Assembly (NCBI GenBank): GCA_016711705.1 | Contig: JADJSK010000003.1 | Span: 186,001-250,000 of the forward strand | From: Candidatus Brachybacter algidus | GTDB lineage: Bacteria; Bacteroidota; Bacteroidia; Chitinophagales; Saprospiraceae | Direction: 5' to 3' | Length of the DNA: 64,000 nt | In this document: positions 51,788-61,200 of the stretch, piece by piece | How the letters are laid out: every line of letters begins with the position of its first letter | Position numbering within the stretch: position 1 is the first letter of the stretch | Notes under the pieces: generated by a model | Told to the model about the DNA's origin: nothing | The model's input: only the letters and a program-made list of their open reading frames with translations | Database searches by the model: none | Made by a program: the position numbers and the translations under genes

Positions 51788-54145
51788 TTAATTTCTTTTG
51801 TTCTTCTTTTTAACTTCAGCAGCTCGCTCTTTTTTCTCAGCTTGGCCTTGTGCAATTAATCCAAATATTTCTCCTGTAGCAGCGCCGATTCCAGATCCCC
51901 CGGTTAATTCGTCTAAACCTCCCAAATCTGCTGCAGCACCTAAATCTTTTATTGTTTTTTGATTGTTATAGCGACTATCAGCATCTTGATTTAATCCATC
52001 AAATTCTCTTTCAAGTTGAGGGAAAATACTTTTTATTCTATCTCGAGCTTGGCCGTTCATCTCCAGTGCCATTGCACAACTATTTCTTATATAAATTAGT
52101 CCATCTTTGTCTTTAGCATTGCAATTACAAGTTTTTACATAGTTCTTGTATGCACTTGATTGTCGATAGTAATTAATCGGATCTACATAATAAATACTAC
52201 TAATATTTCTAATATAATCTAATGGATTTTCATATTTGTTGTAAATTTCTGCTATTTCATACATGCTTCTTAATGAATTTGTCGAACCAGTTAAATTATA
52301 ACTATTGGCTTCCGGTTCAAGAATATATTTGGCTATGGATAGATCACCTCTCTCTTTGAAAAACATTGCCAACTCGTATGGACTTTCTAGATTGTTTGCT
52401 TTATATTCTTCATAATTCTTCTTTAGTTTTACAATCTGGTTTAAATCAATTGGTTTAGACTTTTCAGCATTAGCTCCAATTGTATTAGAATAAATTAATT
52501 CTGTATTTGGCAAAGTTAATCGTAAACGAAGTACTTCATAAATCGGTACCGGGTTATTTAGAAAAGTAAATTTCTTTAGTGAAATAATTGTTGACAAATC
52601 TTCAGGAAAAATAGCAACTTTATTATCACTTAAGTCAAGTTCACTAAGGTTTGGAAATTTGTTAATTAGGTCTGGAAAAGTTTCTAAGTTACAAGCGAAT
52701 AGGGTTAAGCTTTTTAATTTTCTAAAATTTTGAATGTTTTCTGGGATTACTCCAGAATAATTAAGTAATCGAAAATCTTCTAGTTTCTTTAAATTTGTAA
52801 TATCATAAAAATTTAATTCCTTAATTTTGGGAAATCTTAATTCTAATACCTTAATACCATTTATTTGAAATATTTCTTTTGGTATTACAGTAATTTCATC
52901 ACTTCCTATCATTAATGATTCTAATTTTGGAAGATTAGAAACATCAAATTTAAAATTTGGAGAAATTGAGAGTTTTTTAATAGATAAAAATTTAAGATTT
53001 GGTAGTTTGAACAAATTTGGACTTATAATAGTAACCTTTGAATTAATTTCAAGTTTTTCCAAATTACTTAAAAGTAAAATTTCATTTGGTATTATACTAA
53101 TTTTTGTGTCAAGAAGGACTAAGGTTTTAAGCTTTTTATGTGAGGTGATTATTTTTGATATTTTAGTAATTGGGCAATTATTGATTACTATTGACTCGAG
53201 TGAATCTGATCCAATTATTGGAGCTTTTACCAACGGAATTTTATAGAATTCTACACTTTTTAACCTCTTGAAATTTGATAAATCAATAGCCTTGTAGCCA
53301 CAATCGAAAATACTCAAGGTTGTTAGCTTTTTATCAACTTTTGATCCAAATTGTTTGCTTTTACCTAAGCTAAGAACTTTTTCATCTACGAGGCATTTAT
53401 TTAGTGTCAAACTTTGAATACGATTAAATGTGTTATAAAGACTAAATAAGTCTTTATTTGATTTAATTTCAGCGTCCCATATTAAAAACTGTATTATATT
53501 TGGAAATTCGTTTCTTATTTTAGTTTTGTTAGAATATGCTCTACCTACTTTATCATTTTCTATTTCTATATTTAAGTCATTATAAGAATACCATTTAAGA
53601 TAATCTAGATTTTCTTTATCAATTTCTTCGTTTGATTTAATAAATAATTTCAATAAAAGTCCTCTTACTTCAGAAGCATAACTAGAATTAGGATATTTAT
53701 CTATAAATTTCTTATAACTATTAATTGAGTTTTCTGACTTTGTATTATTAAAACTAGCCATTAATTCATTTTGATAAATCAAACTAATACTTTCTTTATT
53801 GGCTTCTCTAGCAATTAATGCAATGTCTACTCCTCTTTCGTTTAATTGAACTTCTTTATAATAAAGACTTGATTGGACTTTTTTTAATATTATATTGGCA
53901 TCAATATATTTTTTATCAATTGCAGAAATGATAATTTTTCTTATATCAAGTTCAAATAATAAGCTGTCCCCAATTTCTTTCAGATTTTCTGCCTGCTGGA
54001 TATGATAGACAATTTTGCCTGTTTCGCCGTGCTTAAGTGCAAGGTCAATATTTGAAAGTTCGTACTTAAAGGAATTTTCTGCATTCTGAGAAAAGCTTGT
54101 AATAGAACTACATATTAAAAGTATTAAGATGATGTATACTTTCAT
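51788..54145 (-). CDS. Exported leucine-rich-repeat protein
   Basis: The 785 residues begin with a signal peptide (MKVYIILILLICSSITSFS). A helical region follows (~20-270), then about twelve LRRs (~280-535; e.g. LKTLVLLDTKISIIPNEI, LEKLEINSKVTIISPN, LSELDLSDNKVAIFPEDL) of about 23 residues. A helical TPR-like region (~570-700) and a Gly-rich segment (LGGLDELTGGSGIGAATG) precede a lysine-rich C-terminus. LRRs suggest protein binding; the protein is predicted to leave the cytoplasm. It is the first gene of a four-gene operon with the exported proteins downstream. Confidence 0.8.
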   Translation of the reverse strand: MKVYIILILLICSSITSFSQNAENSFKYELSNIDLALKHGETGKIVYHIQQAENLKEIGDSLLFELDIRKIIISAIDKKYIDANIILKKVQSSLYYKEVQLNERGVDIALIAREANKESISLIYQNELMASFNNTKSENSINSYKKFIDKYPNSSYASEVRGLLLKLFIKSNEEIDKENLDYLKWYSYNDLNIEIENDKVGRAYSNKTKIRNEFPNIIQFLIWDAEIKSNKDLFSLYNTFNRIQSLTLNKCLVDEKVLSLGKSKQFGSKVDKKLTTLSIFDCGYKAIDLSNFKRLKSVEFYKIPLVKAPIIGSDSLESIVINNCPITKISKIITSHKKLKTLVLLDTKISIIPNEILLLSNLEKLEINSKVTIISPNLFKLPNLKFLSIKKLSISPNFKFDVSNLPKLESLMIGSDEITVIPKEIFQINGIKVLELRFPKIKELNFYDITNLKKLEDFRLLNYSGVIPENIQNFRKLKSLTLFACNLETFPDLINKFPNLSELDLSDNKVAIFPEDLSTIISLKKFTFLNNPVPIYEVLRLRLTLPNTELIYSNTIGANAEKSKPIDLNQIVKLKKNYEEYKANNLESPYELAMFFKERGDLSIAKYILEPEANSYNLTGSTNSLRSMYEIAEIYNKYENPLDYIRNISSIYYVDPINYYRQSSAYKNYVKTCNCNAKDKDGLIYIRNSCAMALEMNGQARDRIKSIFPQLEREFDGLNQDADSRYNNQKTIKDLGAAADLGGLDELTGGSGIGAATGEIFGLIAQGQAEKKERAAEVKKKNKRN

Positions 54146-54194
54146 AAGGTGAGACTTAAATGATTTATGTTGAATAGATCTGATGTATATTATA

Positions 54195-54202
54195 CAAATA
54201 TA
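54195..54202 (-). promoter_or_regulatory. Candidate -7 box upstream of the LRR operon
   Basis: On the minus strand the sequence is TATATTTG, a full TAnnTTTG match 49 bases before the LRR ATG (54145). The rest of the 54146-54454 gap is AT-rich; no gene is seen. Confidence 0.4.
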
Positions 54203-54454
54203 AACATTCTTAACATAATGTTAATAAAAAAGCAAGTTTCCTATTATTTTTTTTCTTCTGATCTTGAACATGTTATTTGAAGTTTTTTATTGATCCATTT
54301 TCAAGCTAATTGGGAATTATTGCTTTAGCGTGTTTGTTTAAAAATTTAAAATACAAAAAAGTAAAAACATTGACCTATGTAATATCATCGGTATAACGTA
54401 CATTTATCACAAAATTATAATCTTATTAATTAATAATAAACAATTAAAAAAAGT

Positions 54455-55051
54455 ATGAAAAAGTTATCAATTTGTTTGACAGTGGCTTTCTTGGTGATTT
54501 TCAACCTGGTAGGTAATTGCCAAAAAGTCAACCTTGACGGAGATCTAGAATTCCTTAAAAGCGAAAATAAAATTGCTCTTGAATACAAGTACGATAAAAT
54601 GGGCGTTGGTAAATTCAAAAATGGTGATGAATATATGGCAAAGAAGACAAGTGAATATAATGAGAAGGAAGCTGGAAAAGGCGATAAATGGGCATTATCA
54701 TGGGTTGCTGACCGATCAGAAAGATACGAACCAAAATTTGAGGAGTTATTGAACCAAAATTGTAAATTGATAAATTTTGACCAGAACAATAAGTCGAATT
54801 ACACAATGATCGTTGAGACTACTTTTACTGAACCAGGCTATAATATTGGTGTCATGAGTAAAGTCGCTTCTATCAACTTGAAAATTACATTTGTTGATAA
54901 GGCTGGGAAAAAATTGGCGATTATGACCATTGAGAAGGTTCCGGGACGTGATGCGATGGGTTTTGATTATGATACCGGAGTAAGGATCGAAGAGGCATAT
55001 GCGAAAGCAGGTAAATCAGTTGGTAAGTTTATCGATAAAAAAATCAATTAA
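54455..55051 (+). CDS. Secreted protein of a duplicated local family
   Basis: This intact 198-residue member has a signal peptide (MKKLSICLTVAFLVIFNLVG). The family features are NLDGDLEFLKSEN, YDKMGVGKFKNGDEYMAKK, EYNEKEAGKGDKW, FDQNNKSNYTMIVE, KKLAIMTIEKVPGRD and C-terminal YAKAGKSVGKFIDKKIN. It is paralogous to the broken gene at 48033-48589. No known domain is recognised. It is followed by a strong terminator. It serves as the reference for reconstructing the broken copy. Confidence 0.8.
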   Translation: MKKLSICLTVAFLVIFNLVGNCQKVNLDGDLEFLKSENKIALEYKYDKMGVGKFKNGDEYMAKKTSEYNEKEAGKGDKWALSWVADRSERYEPKFEELLNQNCKLINFDQNNKSNYTMIVETTFTEPGYNIGVMSKVASINLKITFVDKAGKKLAIMTIEKVPGRDAMGFDYDTGVRIEEAYAKAGKSVGKFIDKKIN

Positions 55052-55093
55052 ACTCGACTTGAAAGCCTTAATAAAGGCGATCAAATGAATTAT

Positions 55094-55130
55094 AAAAGCA
55101 GCATGGAAAATTTTCCATGCTGCTTTTTTT
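55094..55130 (+). terminator. Rho-independent terminator
   Basis: AAAAGCAGCATGGAAAA pairs with TTTTCCATGCTGCTTTT as a perfect 34-bp palindrome (55094-55127), followed by a T-tract. It lies 42 bases after the stop of the secreted protein gene. Confidence 0.92.
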
Positions 55131-55291
55131 GAGTAAAAATATAAGAAATGGAAGATTTTTCTATTACAAATAATTCAAAATACCTCAGGAATCAATTTCG
55201 TTGTCATTTCTCAAAATGGTTAGAAGTATTTTGCATCTCATTCCAACCCTGATGAATCCTCCCTCGTCATTAAAGTATTAAAACAGAATAT

Positions 55292-56557
55292 ATGAAAAAG
55301 CTATTGTTTTTACTTGCCTTCTCTGCTACATTATTTACCTCATGCCTAAAAGATACATGCGATGAGGTCAACGTTTACACAATGTATGAACCGGTTTACA
55401 AAAACCTGGATGAAATAAGAAGTGTAAGTGCCGATGCACCACAGGAATTGATTAATCCCGGACAAATCTATATTTATAAGAATTATCTGTTTATCAACGA
55501 ATTCAGAAAAGGCATTCATATATTTGACAATTCAAACCCATCCAAACCAATCAATCTTGCATTTTATTCAATCCCCGGCAATGCTCAGTTGTCCATCAAA
55601 GATGATCTACTTTATGTTAATAATTTTCTTGATTTATTGACCATTAATATCGCAGATCCATTGAATATCAAAGTGGTCGATGTGGAAGAATTTATTTTTA
55701 TGGATTCTTACAGAGATAATTTCGGTATATATGATACAGCTCAAGCCAAACTTATTGTCGATTATGTCCCCACCAAGATTACCGAAAAAGTGGAATGTGG
55801 CCAGAATTATTATAGCTATTATTATAAAAATGGAGCAGAAATATTTATTGATGTAGCTTCTTCAGGTGTCCTCAATGACGCATTCGGGGCTCCAAGCAAT
55901 GTTGGAATTGGTGGATCAACAGCTAAATTTACAATAGTAGGAAATGCCTTGTATACCTTAAAATATAGTGATTTACTAACTTTCGATATTTCCGCAGGAC
56001 TCCCTGTTTACTCAAATACTTTGAAAATGAAAGTAAATCCTGAGACGCTTTTTCCTTTTCATGAAAATCTCCTTGTAGGTGGTGCGAATGGCATGACGAT
56101 TGTGAATATTGATAATCCTCTTGCCCCTGTTGAAAAGGGGTCAATCCAACATATTAAATCTTGTGACCCAGTGGTAGCATCAGGCAATACCGCTTATGTA
56201 ACATTGTGGAATGGCTCTGAATGCGGAAATGGTAGAAACGAACTTCAGGTCATTGATATTTCACAGCTGGATAATCCTGTGCAATTAAATGCTATAGCTA
56301 TGAATAGTCCAAGAGGTCTCTCTATCAGTGATGGAAGATTGATCGTTTGCGAAGAGTCATTTGGGGCTAAATTATTTGACGTTTCAGACAGGACAAAAGC
56401 TCCTCTTGAAATAAAGTCTTATCCAGATATTATTTCACAGGATGTAATATGGGTTGGGTCAAACCTCATATTTATAGGAAGCAAAGGTATCATTCAATAT
56501 AGGATGGAAGGCAATGAACTTAAGCTTTTATCAGTCATAGCGGTCAAACAAGGGTGA
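55292..56557 (+). CDS. LVIVD-repeat lipoprotein
   Basis: The 421-residue protein has a lipoprotein signal (MKKLLFLLAFSATLFTSCLK, cysteine at residue 18). Repeated blades with the pattern IYIYKNYLFINEFRKGIHIFDNSNPSKP, LLTINIADPLNIKVVDVEEF and LQVIDISQLDNPVQLNAIA (the LVIVD/choice-of-anchor propeller repeat) fill the rest. It is predicted to be a surface or periplasmic propeller. Its TGA overlaps the downstream ATG as TGATG, so the next gene is coupled. Function unknown. Confidence 0.88.
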   Translation: MKKLLFLLAFSATLFTSCLKDTCDEVNVYTMYEPVYKNLDEIRSVSADAPQELINPGQIYIYKNYLFINEFRKGIHIFDNSNPSKPINLAFYSIPGNAQLSIKDDLLYVNNFLDLLTINIADPLNIKVVDVEEFIFMDSYRDNFGIYDTAQAKLIVDYVPTKITEKVECGQNYYSYYYKNGAEIFIDVASSGVLNDAFGAPSNVGIGGSTAKFTIVGNALYTLKYSDLLTFDISAGLPVYSNTLKMKVNPETLFPFHENLLVGGANGMTIVNIDNPLAPVEKGSIQHIKSCDPVVASGNTAYVTLWNGSECGNGRNELQVIDISQLDNPVQLNAIAMNSPRGLSISDGRLIVCEESFGAKLFDVSDRTKAPLEIKSYPDIISQDVIWVGSNLIFIGSKGIIQYRMEGNELKLLSVIAVKQG

Positions 56558-57339
56558 TGAAAAAAACTTTATTTGGTCTATTCTTTCTTATGGTATTGAC
56601 AGCATCATTGCATGCACAGCGGGAGGCCCCAATGGTTATGGACTATGTTTATATGAAGGATGGCTCTATTTTAATTGGGAAAGTGACTTTCGATACAGAA
56701 CAATATACATTGACACTTGAGGATGGTCAGCAATTGCAATTAGAAAAGTCTGAGGTAAAAAAAATTATTCAAAAAGTAGTTGGTGATAATAGATCAAATT
56801 CTTTGTCTTTAGAAAACAAGAGAAAATTCGGCCTTGTCCATCAATTTGGGCTAACGGTGATCACTCCGAGTAGTCAGGCAACTTATAATAATTTTTATTT
56901 TACTGACTATTCTTCTGGTGGATTTCAGTTGGATTATGCACTTCATAAGTATATTAATCAATACTTTTCTGCCGGTATCAAGCTCGGTATACAAAAAGCT
57001 TTTATCTTAGATCAGAATGAACTGAAGATTAATGTGCCGGTAGCAGTTTCGATGACCAATTATTTTTTTACTGGATTCCCATCATTTTTTATAGATAATA
57101 CACTAGGATATAATCATTTTAAGTACGGCAACATAAATGAATATGGCCTTAGTAAAGGAGGGTTTTACTATACACCAAGTATAGGCCTGCGGATCCCTAC
57201 AAGTGCCGGTTTTAATATTCATATCGGAGTGGGAGTTAATTTTCAAAAAATTGAACAAAAATTTAGCAACGAATGGAATTCCAGTCATAAAAAGCTTGAA
57301 TTAAGGAGGTATATATTTTCTGCAGCTATTCAATTTTAA
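56557..57339 (+). CDS. Exported protein with N-terminal strand repeat and beta-barrel
   Basis: I choose ATG 56557 (260 residues), which overlaps the LVIVD gene's stop; a GTG at 56554 adds one Met. A signal peptide (MKKTLFGLFFLMVLTASLHA) leads to a short domain YMKDGSILIGKVTFDTEQY with repeating charged strands (EDGQQLQLEKSEVKKI), as in proteins that couple to outer-membrane barrels in this phylum. The C-terminal ~170 residues are barrel-like and end RRYIFSAAIQF. Cotranscribed with the LVIVD lipoprotein, suggesting a shared surface role. Confidence 0.75.
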   Translation: MKKTLFGLFFLMVLTASLHAQREAPMVMDYVYMKDGSILIGKVTFDTEQYTLTLEDGQQLQLEKSEVKKIIQKVVGDNRSNSLSLENKRKFGLVHQFGLTVITPSSQATYNNFYFTDYSSGGFQLDYALHKYINQYFSAGIKLGIQKAFILDQNELKINVPVAVSMTNYFFTGFPSFFIDNTLGYNHFKYGNINEYGLSKGGFYYTPSIGLRIPTSAGFNIHIGVGVNFQKIEQKFSNEWNSSHKKLELRRYIFSAAIQF

Positions 57340-57626
57340 TGCTTAATTGTGATTGAAGAGAAATACAGTTAATTTAGATAAATATTCACTCATTGGTAAT
57401 TATTTGTCTGTTATGGTGTTTGCTTAGAGGTTAAAAAATACAGATCCAGTTAAAAGTCCAAGCATAAATTTCTCAATAATTAAAAACTATGTTGTAATAA
57501 ATAATGAGTAAAAATACTGTAAACACTCATTTTTAAACTTCAAATAATAACGTAAAATAGAAAAAGACAACAACGTAACTTTGTATATATACCGATTATT
57601 TTTAATATTGATCCGTAAATATTTAG

Positions 57627-57634
57627 TACTTTTG
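57627..57634 (+). promoter_or_regulatory. Candidate -7 box for the P-domain adhesin
   Basis: TACTTTTG is a full TAnnTTTG match 44 bases before ATG 57679. TATTG at 57606-57610 is a possible weak -33 element. The 57340-57678 gap is otherwise AT-rich and holds no gene I can support. Confidence 0.5.
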
Positions 57635-57678
57635 CCATATTAAGACTCAACCTCTTTTAACATGCACAGTTAATTAGT

Positions 57679-58254
57679 ATGAGGTATATCCTACTTTTTT
57701 TATTTTCTTTTATATTCTTTTCCTGGGACATCAATGCCCAATGCGGATTTGTAGGTAATGAATTAATTCCTGACGCAAGTACCACCCAGATCTCATTAGG
57801 TATCAATGGTGCAATTAGTAATAATCTATCTACACCCGGACAAGGTATATGTAAGATAAATATAAGTTTCCGACATTCTCATGTAGGAGATCTTTCGATC
57901 AAGCTGCATAGCCCATCCGGCCAAGTAATTACGCTTATTGGCAATGTCGGTAATAGTGCGAATACGACAGGAAGCCTATGGGATGTGCATTTTATTCCAA
58001 CTGGTGGTCCACCGATGCCGGATATTGGTATTCTACCGATATGGTCCAATACCTCCAACTGGCAAGCAAATAGTAATTATTCCGGTACATATTTCCCTGT
58101 AGCAGGAAATAATCTTGGACAAATCAATTCGGGGACAGTCAATGGTTTGTGGACTATTGAACTCATTGATGGATCCAGTCTTGATGTCGGAGAACTATTA
58201 TCTTTTTCAATAGAGTTTTGCGAGCCTGCTGGCATTAATTGTTCTTCCTGTTAG
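57679..58254 (+). CDS. Giant T9SS adhesin, N-terminal part with P-domain; ends at in-frame TAG
   Basis: A 191-residue frame with a signal peptide (ILLFLFSFIFFSWDINAQ) carries a proprotein-convertase P-domain-like fold (FRHSHVGDLSIKLHSPSGQV...GTVNGLWTIELIDGSSLDVG). It ends SSC-TAG at 58252-58254. The frame directly after the TAG, with no shift, continues KKAGVLPTQDITACAGSPEL and on through the 1579-residue protein that follows. So the gene probably spans 57679-63051 (about 1790 codons), and TAG replaces a codon such as GAG, AAG or CAG. P-domains occur on secreted proteases and T9SS surface proteins. Confidence 0.85.
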   Translation: MRYILLFLFSFIFFSWDINAQCGFVGNELIPDASTTQISLGINGAISNNLSTPGQGICKINISFRHSHVGDLSIKLHSPSGQVITLIGNVGNSANTTGSLWDVHFIPTGGPPMPDIGILPIWSNTSNWQANSNYSGTYFPVAGNNLGQINSGTVNGLWTIELIDGSSLDVGELLSFSIEFCEPAGINCSSC

Positions 58255-61200
58255 AAAAAAGCGGGAGTTTTACCCACTCAAGATATCACAGCTTGTGCAG
58301 GAAGTCCTGAATTGAATACCAATATCAACCCAACTTTCCCTAATGGGTCCAATGGGCCTAACACTTCATATAAGTTCATCGTGTCCTCTTCAAATGATAA
58401 GATTATAGCACTATTAGATGCTATTAACTTGCAATCATTTCCAAAAGGAGATTATACCGTTTGTGGATTTGCCTATGATAGCAATAATTCCAACTTGCTT
58501 CCAAAGGCAGATTCTACAGAATCTTTTACAACCTTTAAAAATCTTTATTATAACGGCACACCTCAGTTGTGCGGTGATCTTACTGAAACATGTTTGAGTT
58601 TTCATATTCTGGAAAGTAGTCCACTTCAGGAATTTACAAAATATATATGTGGCGCCGGGCCTATCATAATTGAAGGGCAAAGTATCACTGCTGCCGGTGT
58701 CTACAACTTTAGTTACTCAAATCAATATGGATGTGATAGTAGTTTGTCATATGATGTTTTACCTATCACTTTTAATCCTGTTTTAACTGTTTCAAATGTC
58801 TTGACTTGTACGAATAATTCTGCTACAATTCGCACTAATAGTGTAGATTTTCCAGTTGATTCTTATTATTCTTGGATTTCTTCCAGTGGTGTGATAAGCA
58901 GTGGGATCAATGTTGATTCATTGCTCGTAAGTACTCCCGGTATTTATTTTCTAGCCTTGGAAAAAGACAATTGCAGAGACACAATTTCTATAAATGTCAA
59001 GTCTGATATCACCCTTCCACAAATCACAATGACTTCGACCCAACTGAGTTGTGCTATGCCCATTCGCACCATCAGCGTAGTTTCAAATCCATTGAATGTG
59101 ACAATTCAATGGTCAGGTCCTAATGGATATAGTTCTACACAAGCAGTCACTACAGTCATGTTCCCGGGAATTTATAATGTTAAAGTTACCAAGACGGATG
59201 GATGCAGTATAACTGGTCAGATTGAGGTAACTGGTGACTTCGAACCACCAGCCTTTGATTTTATTTATCCGTTGAAGACATGTGCTAATGAAACTGCAAC
59301 AATTAGTATCACAACAACAGCTGCTATTACTCAATATAGTTGGACTTTGCCAGATGGCACTAACGCCAATACGTCTGCGATCACTACAGCACAGAATGGC
59401 TGGACATATTTGACTGTCACTGGATCAAATGGTTGTAAATATACGGACAGTCTAAATATTGGGTTTCTATATCAAAATCCAATTCTGGCTGTGCGAGATA
59501 CTTTTATTAATTGTACCACTCCTCAACTACGCCTTCCTGTAACTGCTCAAAATCTTAATTTTACTATTATTTGGAACGGACCAGGTGGCTTTACATCTAC
59601 TGAGGTATCACCTCTGGTTTCAGTAGGAGGAACTTATACTGCGGTCGCTGCAGAGCCTAATGGTTGTAGCTCTGACGTGACGATCGTCATCACGGAAGAC
59701 TTTATAAAACCGAAGCTTACTATTCCACCCGCAAGTTTTGGATGTATGCAGAATAATCTTGTGCTTAACACCACACCAATTCCAATGAATGTGGTATATA
59801 ACTGGACTGGACCTAAAAATTATACATCGAACTTAGAAGATCCAACAATAAATGAAACGGGTTGGTATTATGTCACAGTTACTGGTAAAAATGGATGCAC
59901 CAAATCTGACAGCATCCTTGTCGGATTAAGCCCTCAGAATCCCAACATCATGGTGCAGGACGATTCATTGACATGTACAAAAGATTCGGCTCAACTATTC
60001 GTAAAAATCCTCAGCCCGGCGAACGGTGTCGTAAGTTGGACAGGGCCAGGTGGATTCTCCTCTAATATCCCCGCACCATTTGTGGATGTTCCTGGGAAAT
60101 ACTGGGTGAAGGTGATCAATCCGACAACTGGTTGTTTTACTAATAAATCTGTGATAATCACAGATCTGACAACGGCTCCGGTTATAGTTTTATATCAGGA
60201 TAGTCTGAATTGTAATAGGAATCAGGCAAGATTTGGTTTCATTCCGGATCCTTTGATTGCGGATTATTACTGGATTCTTCCCAATAGTGACACGATAAGG
60301 AATAAAACTGAATTGTTTTCAGCCACTGTTGATACCTTCAGATTGGTAGTGATTAATTTATACGGTTGCAGGATAGACACCTTTATTCATATAGCTGTAG
60401 ATGCAAGTAAGCCCGTCATCAACATCAATGATCAGTTCATCTCTTGCGCGAGCCCTTTTGTTACTTTGCAAGTCAGTGCTTCCAAGCCAATTGTAAATAT
60501 ATTGTGGACATTTCCAGATGGAAGTCAAAGTATGGCATTAAATCCTATAACCTCGCAGTACGGAATTTATAAGGTTAGGATTAGTGGGGCAAATGGATGC
60601 GCCGATTCGGCTACAATGAGGGTTTTACCGGATACAATTTCGCCGGATGTAAAAGTATTTGGTGGGACTTATACTTGTAAGCAGAAGTTTTTTACTCTTG
60701 GATTTAATAGCAGTTTAATGGGATCGATCGAATGGTCAGGTCCTGATAATTTTATTTCAAATGACCCATCACCACAAGTTAATGTTTCAGGTAATTATGT
60801 ATTGACTATTACTTCGATAAATGGATGTATCGGTAGGGATTCCTCAATTGTAACATTATCTGATAAATTGCCGGACTTGGCTCTTAAGGATGATAGCATC
60901 ACTTGTAAGCAGAATCCATTGGTCATAAAACCTTTAACAAATGCGTTAGATCCAAATTTTAATTGGATAACTCCTTCTGGCGGCACTTCAACGGAAGATA
61001 GTTTGATCGTCTCTCAACCCGGCATTTATACACTCACTTTAACCGATGCCTTTGAATGTATTCTTTACGATACAGCCTTTATAAGTATAGATACTTTGCG
61101 ACCTGTTTCCATTATTCTCGATAATTATTTCCTGGATTGTAATAATGATTCATTGATGCTTAAGGCAAGTGATTCTATTTTTTATTCTTTTGAATGGTTC

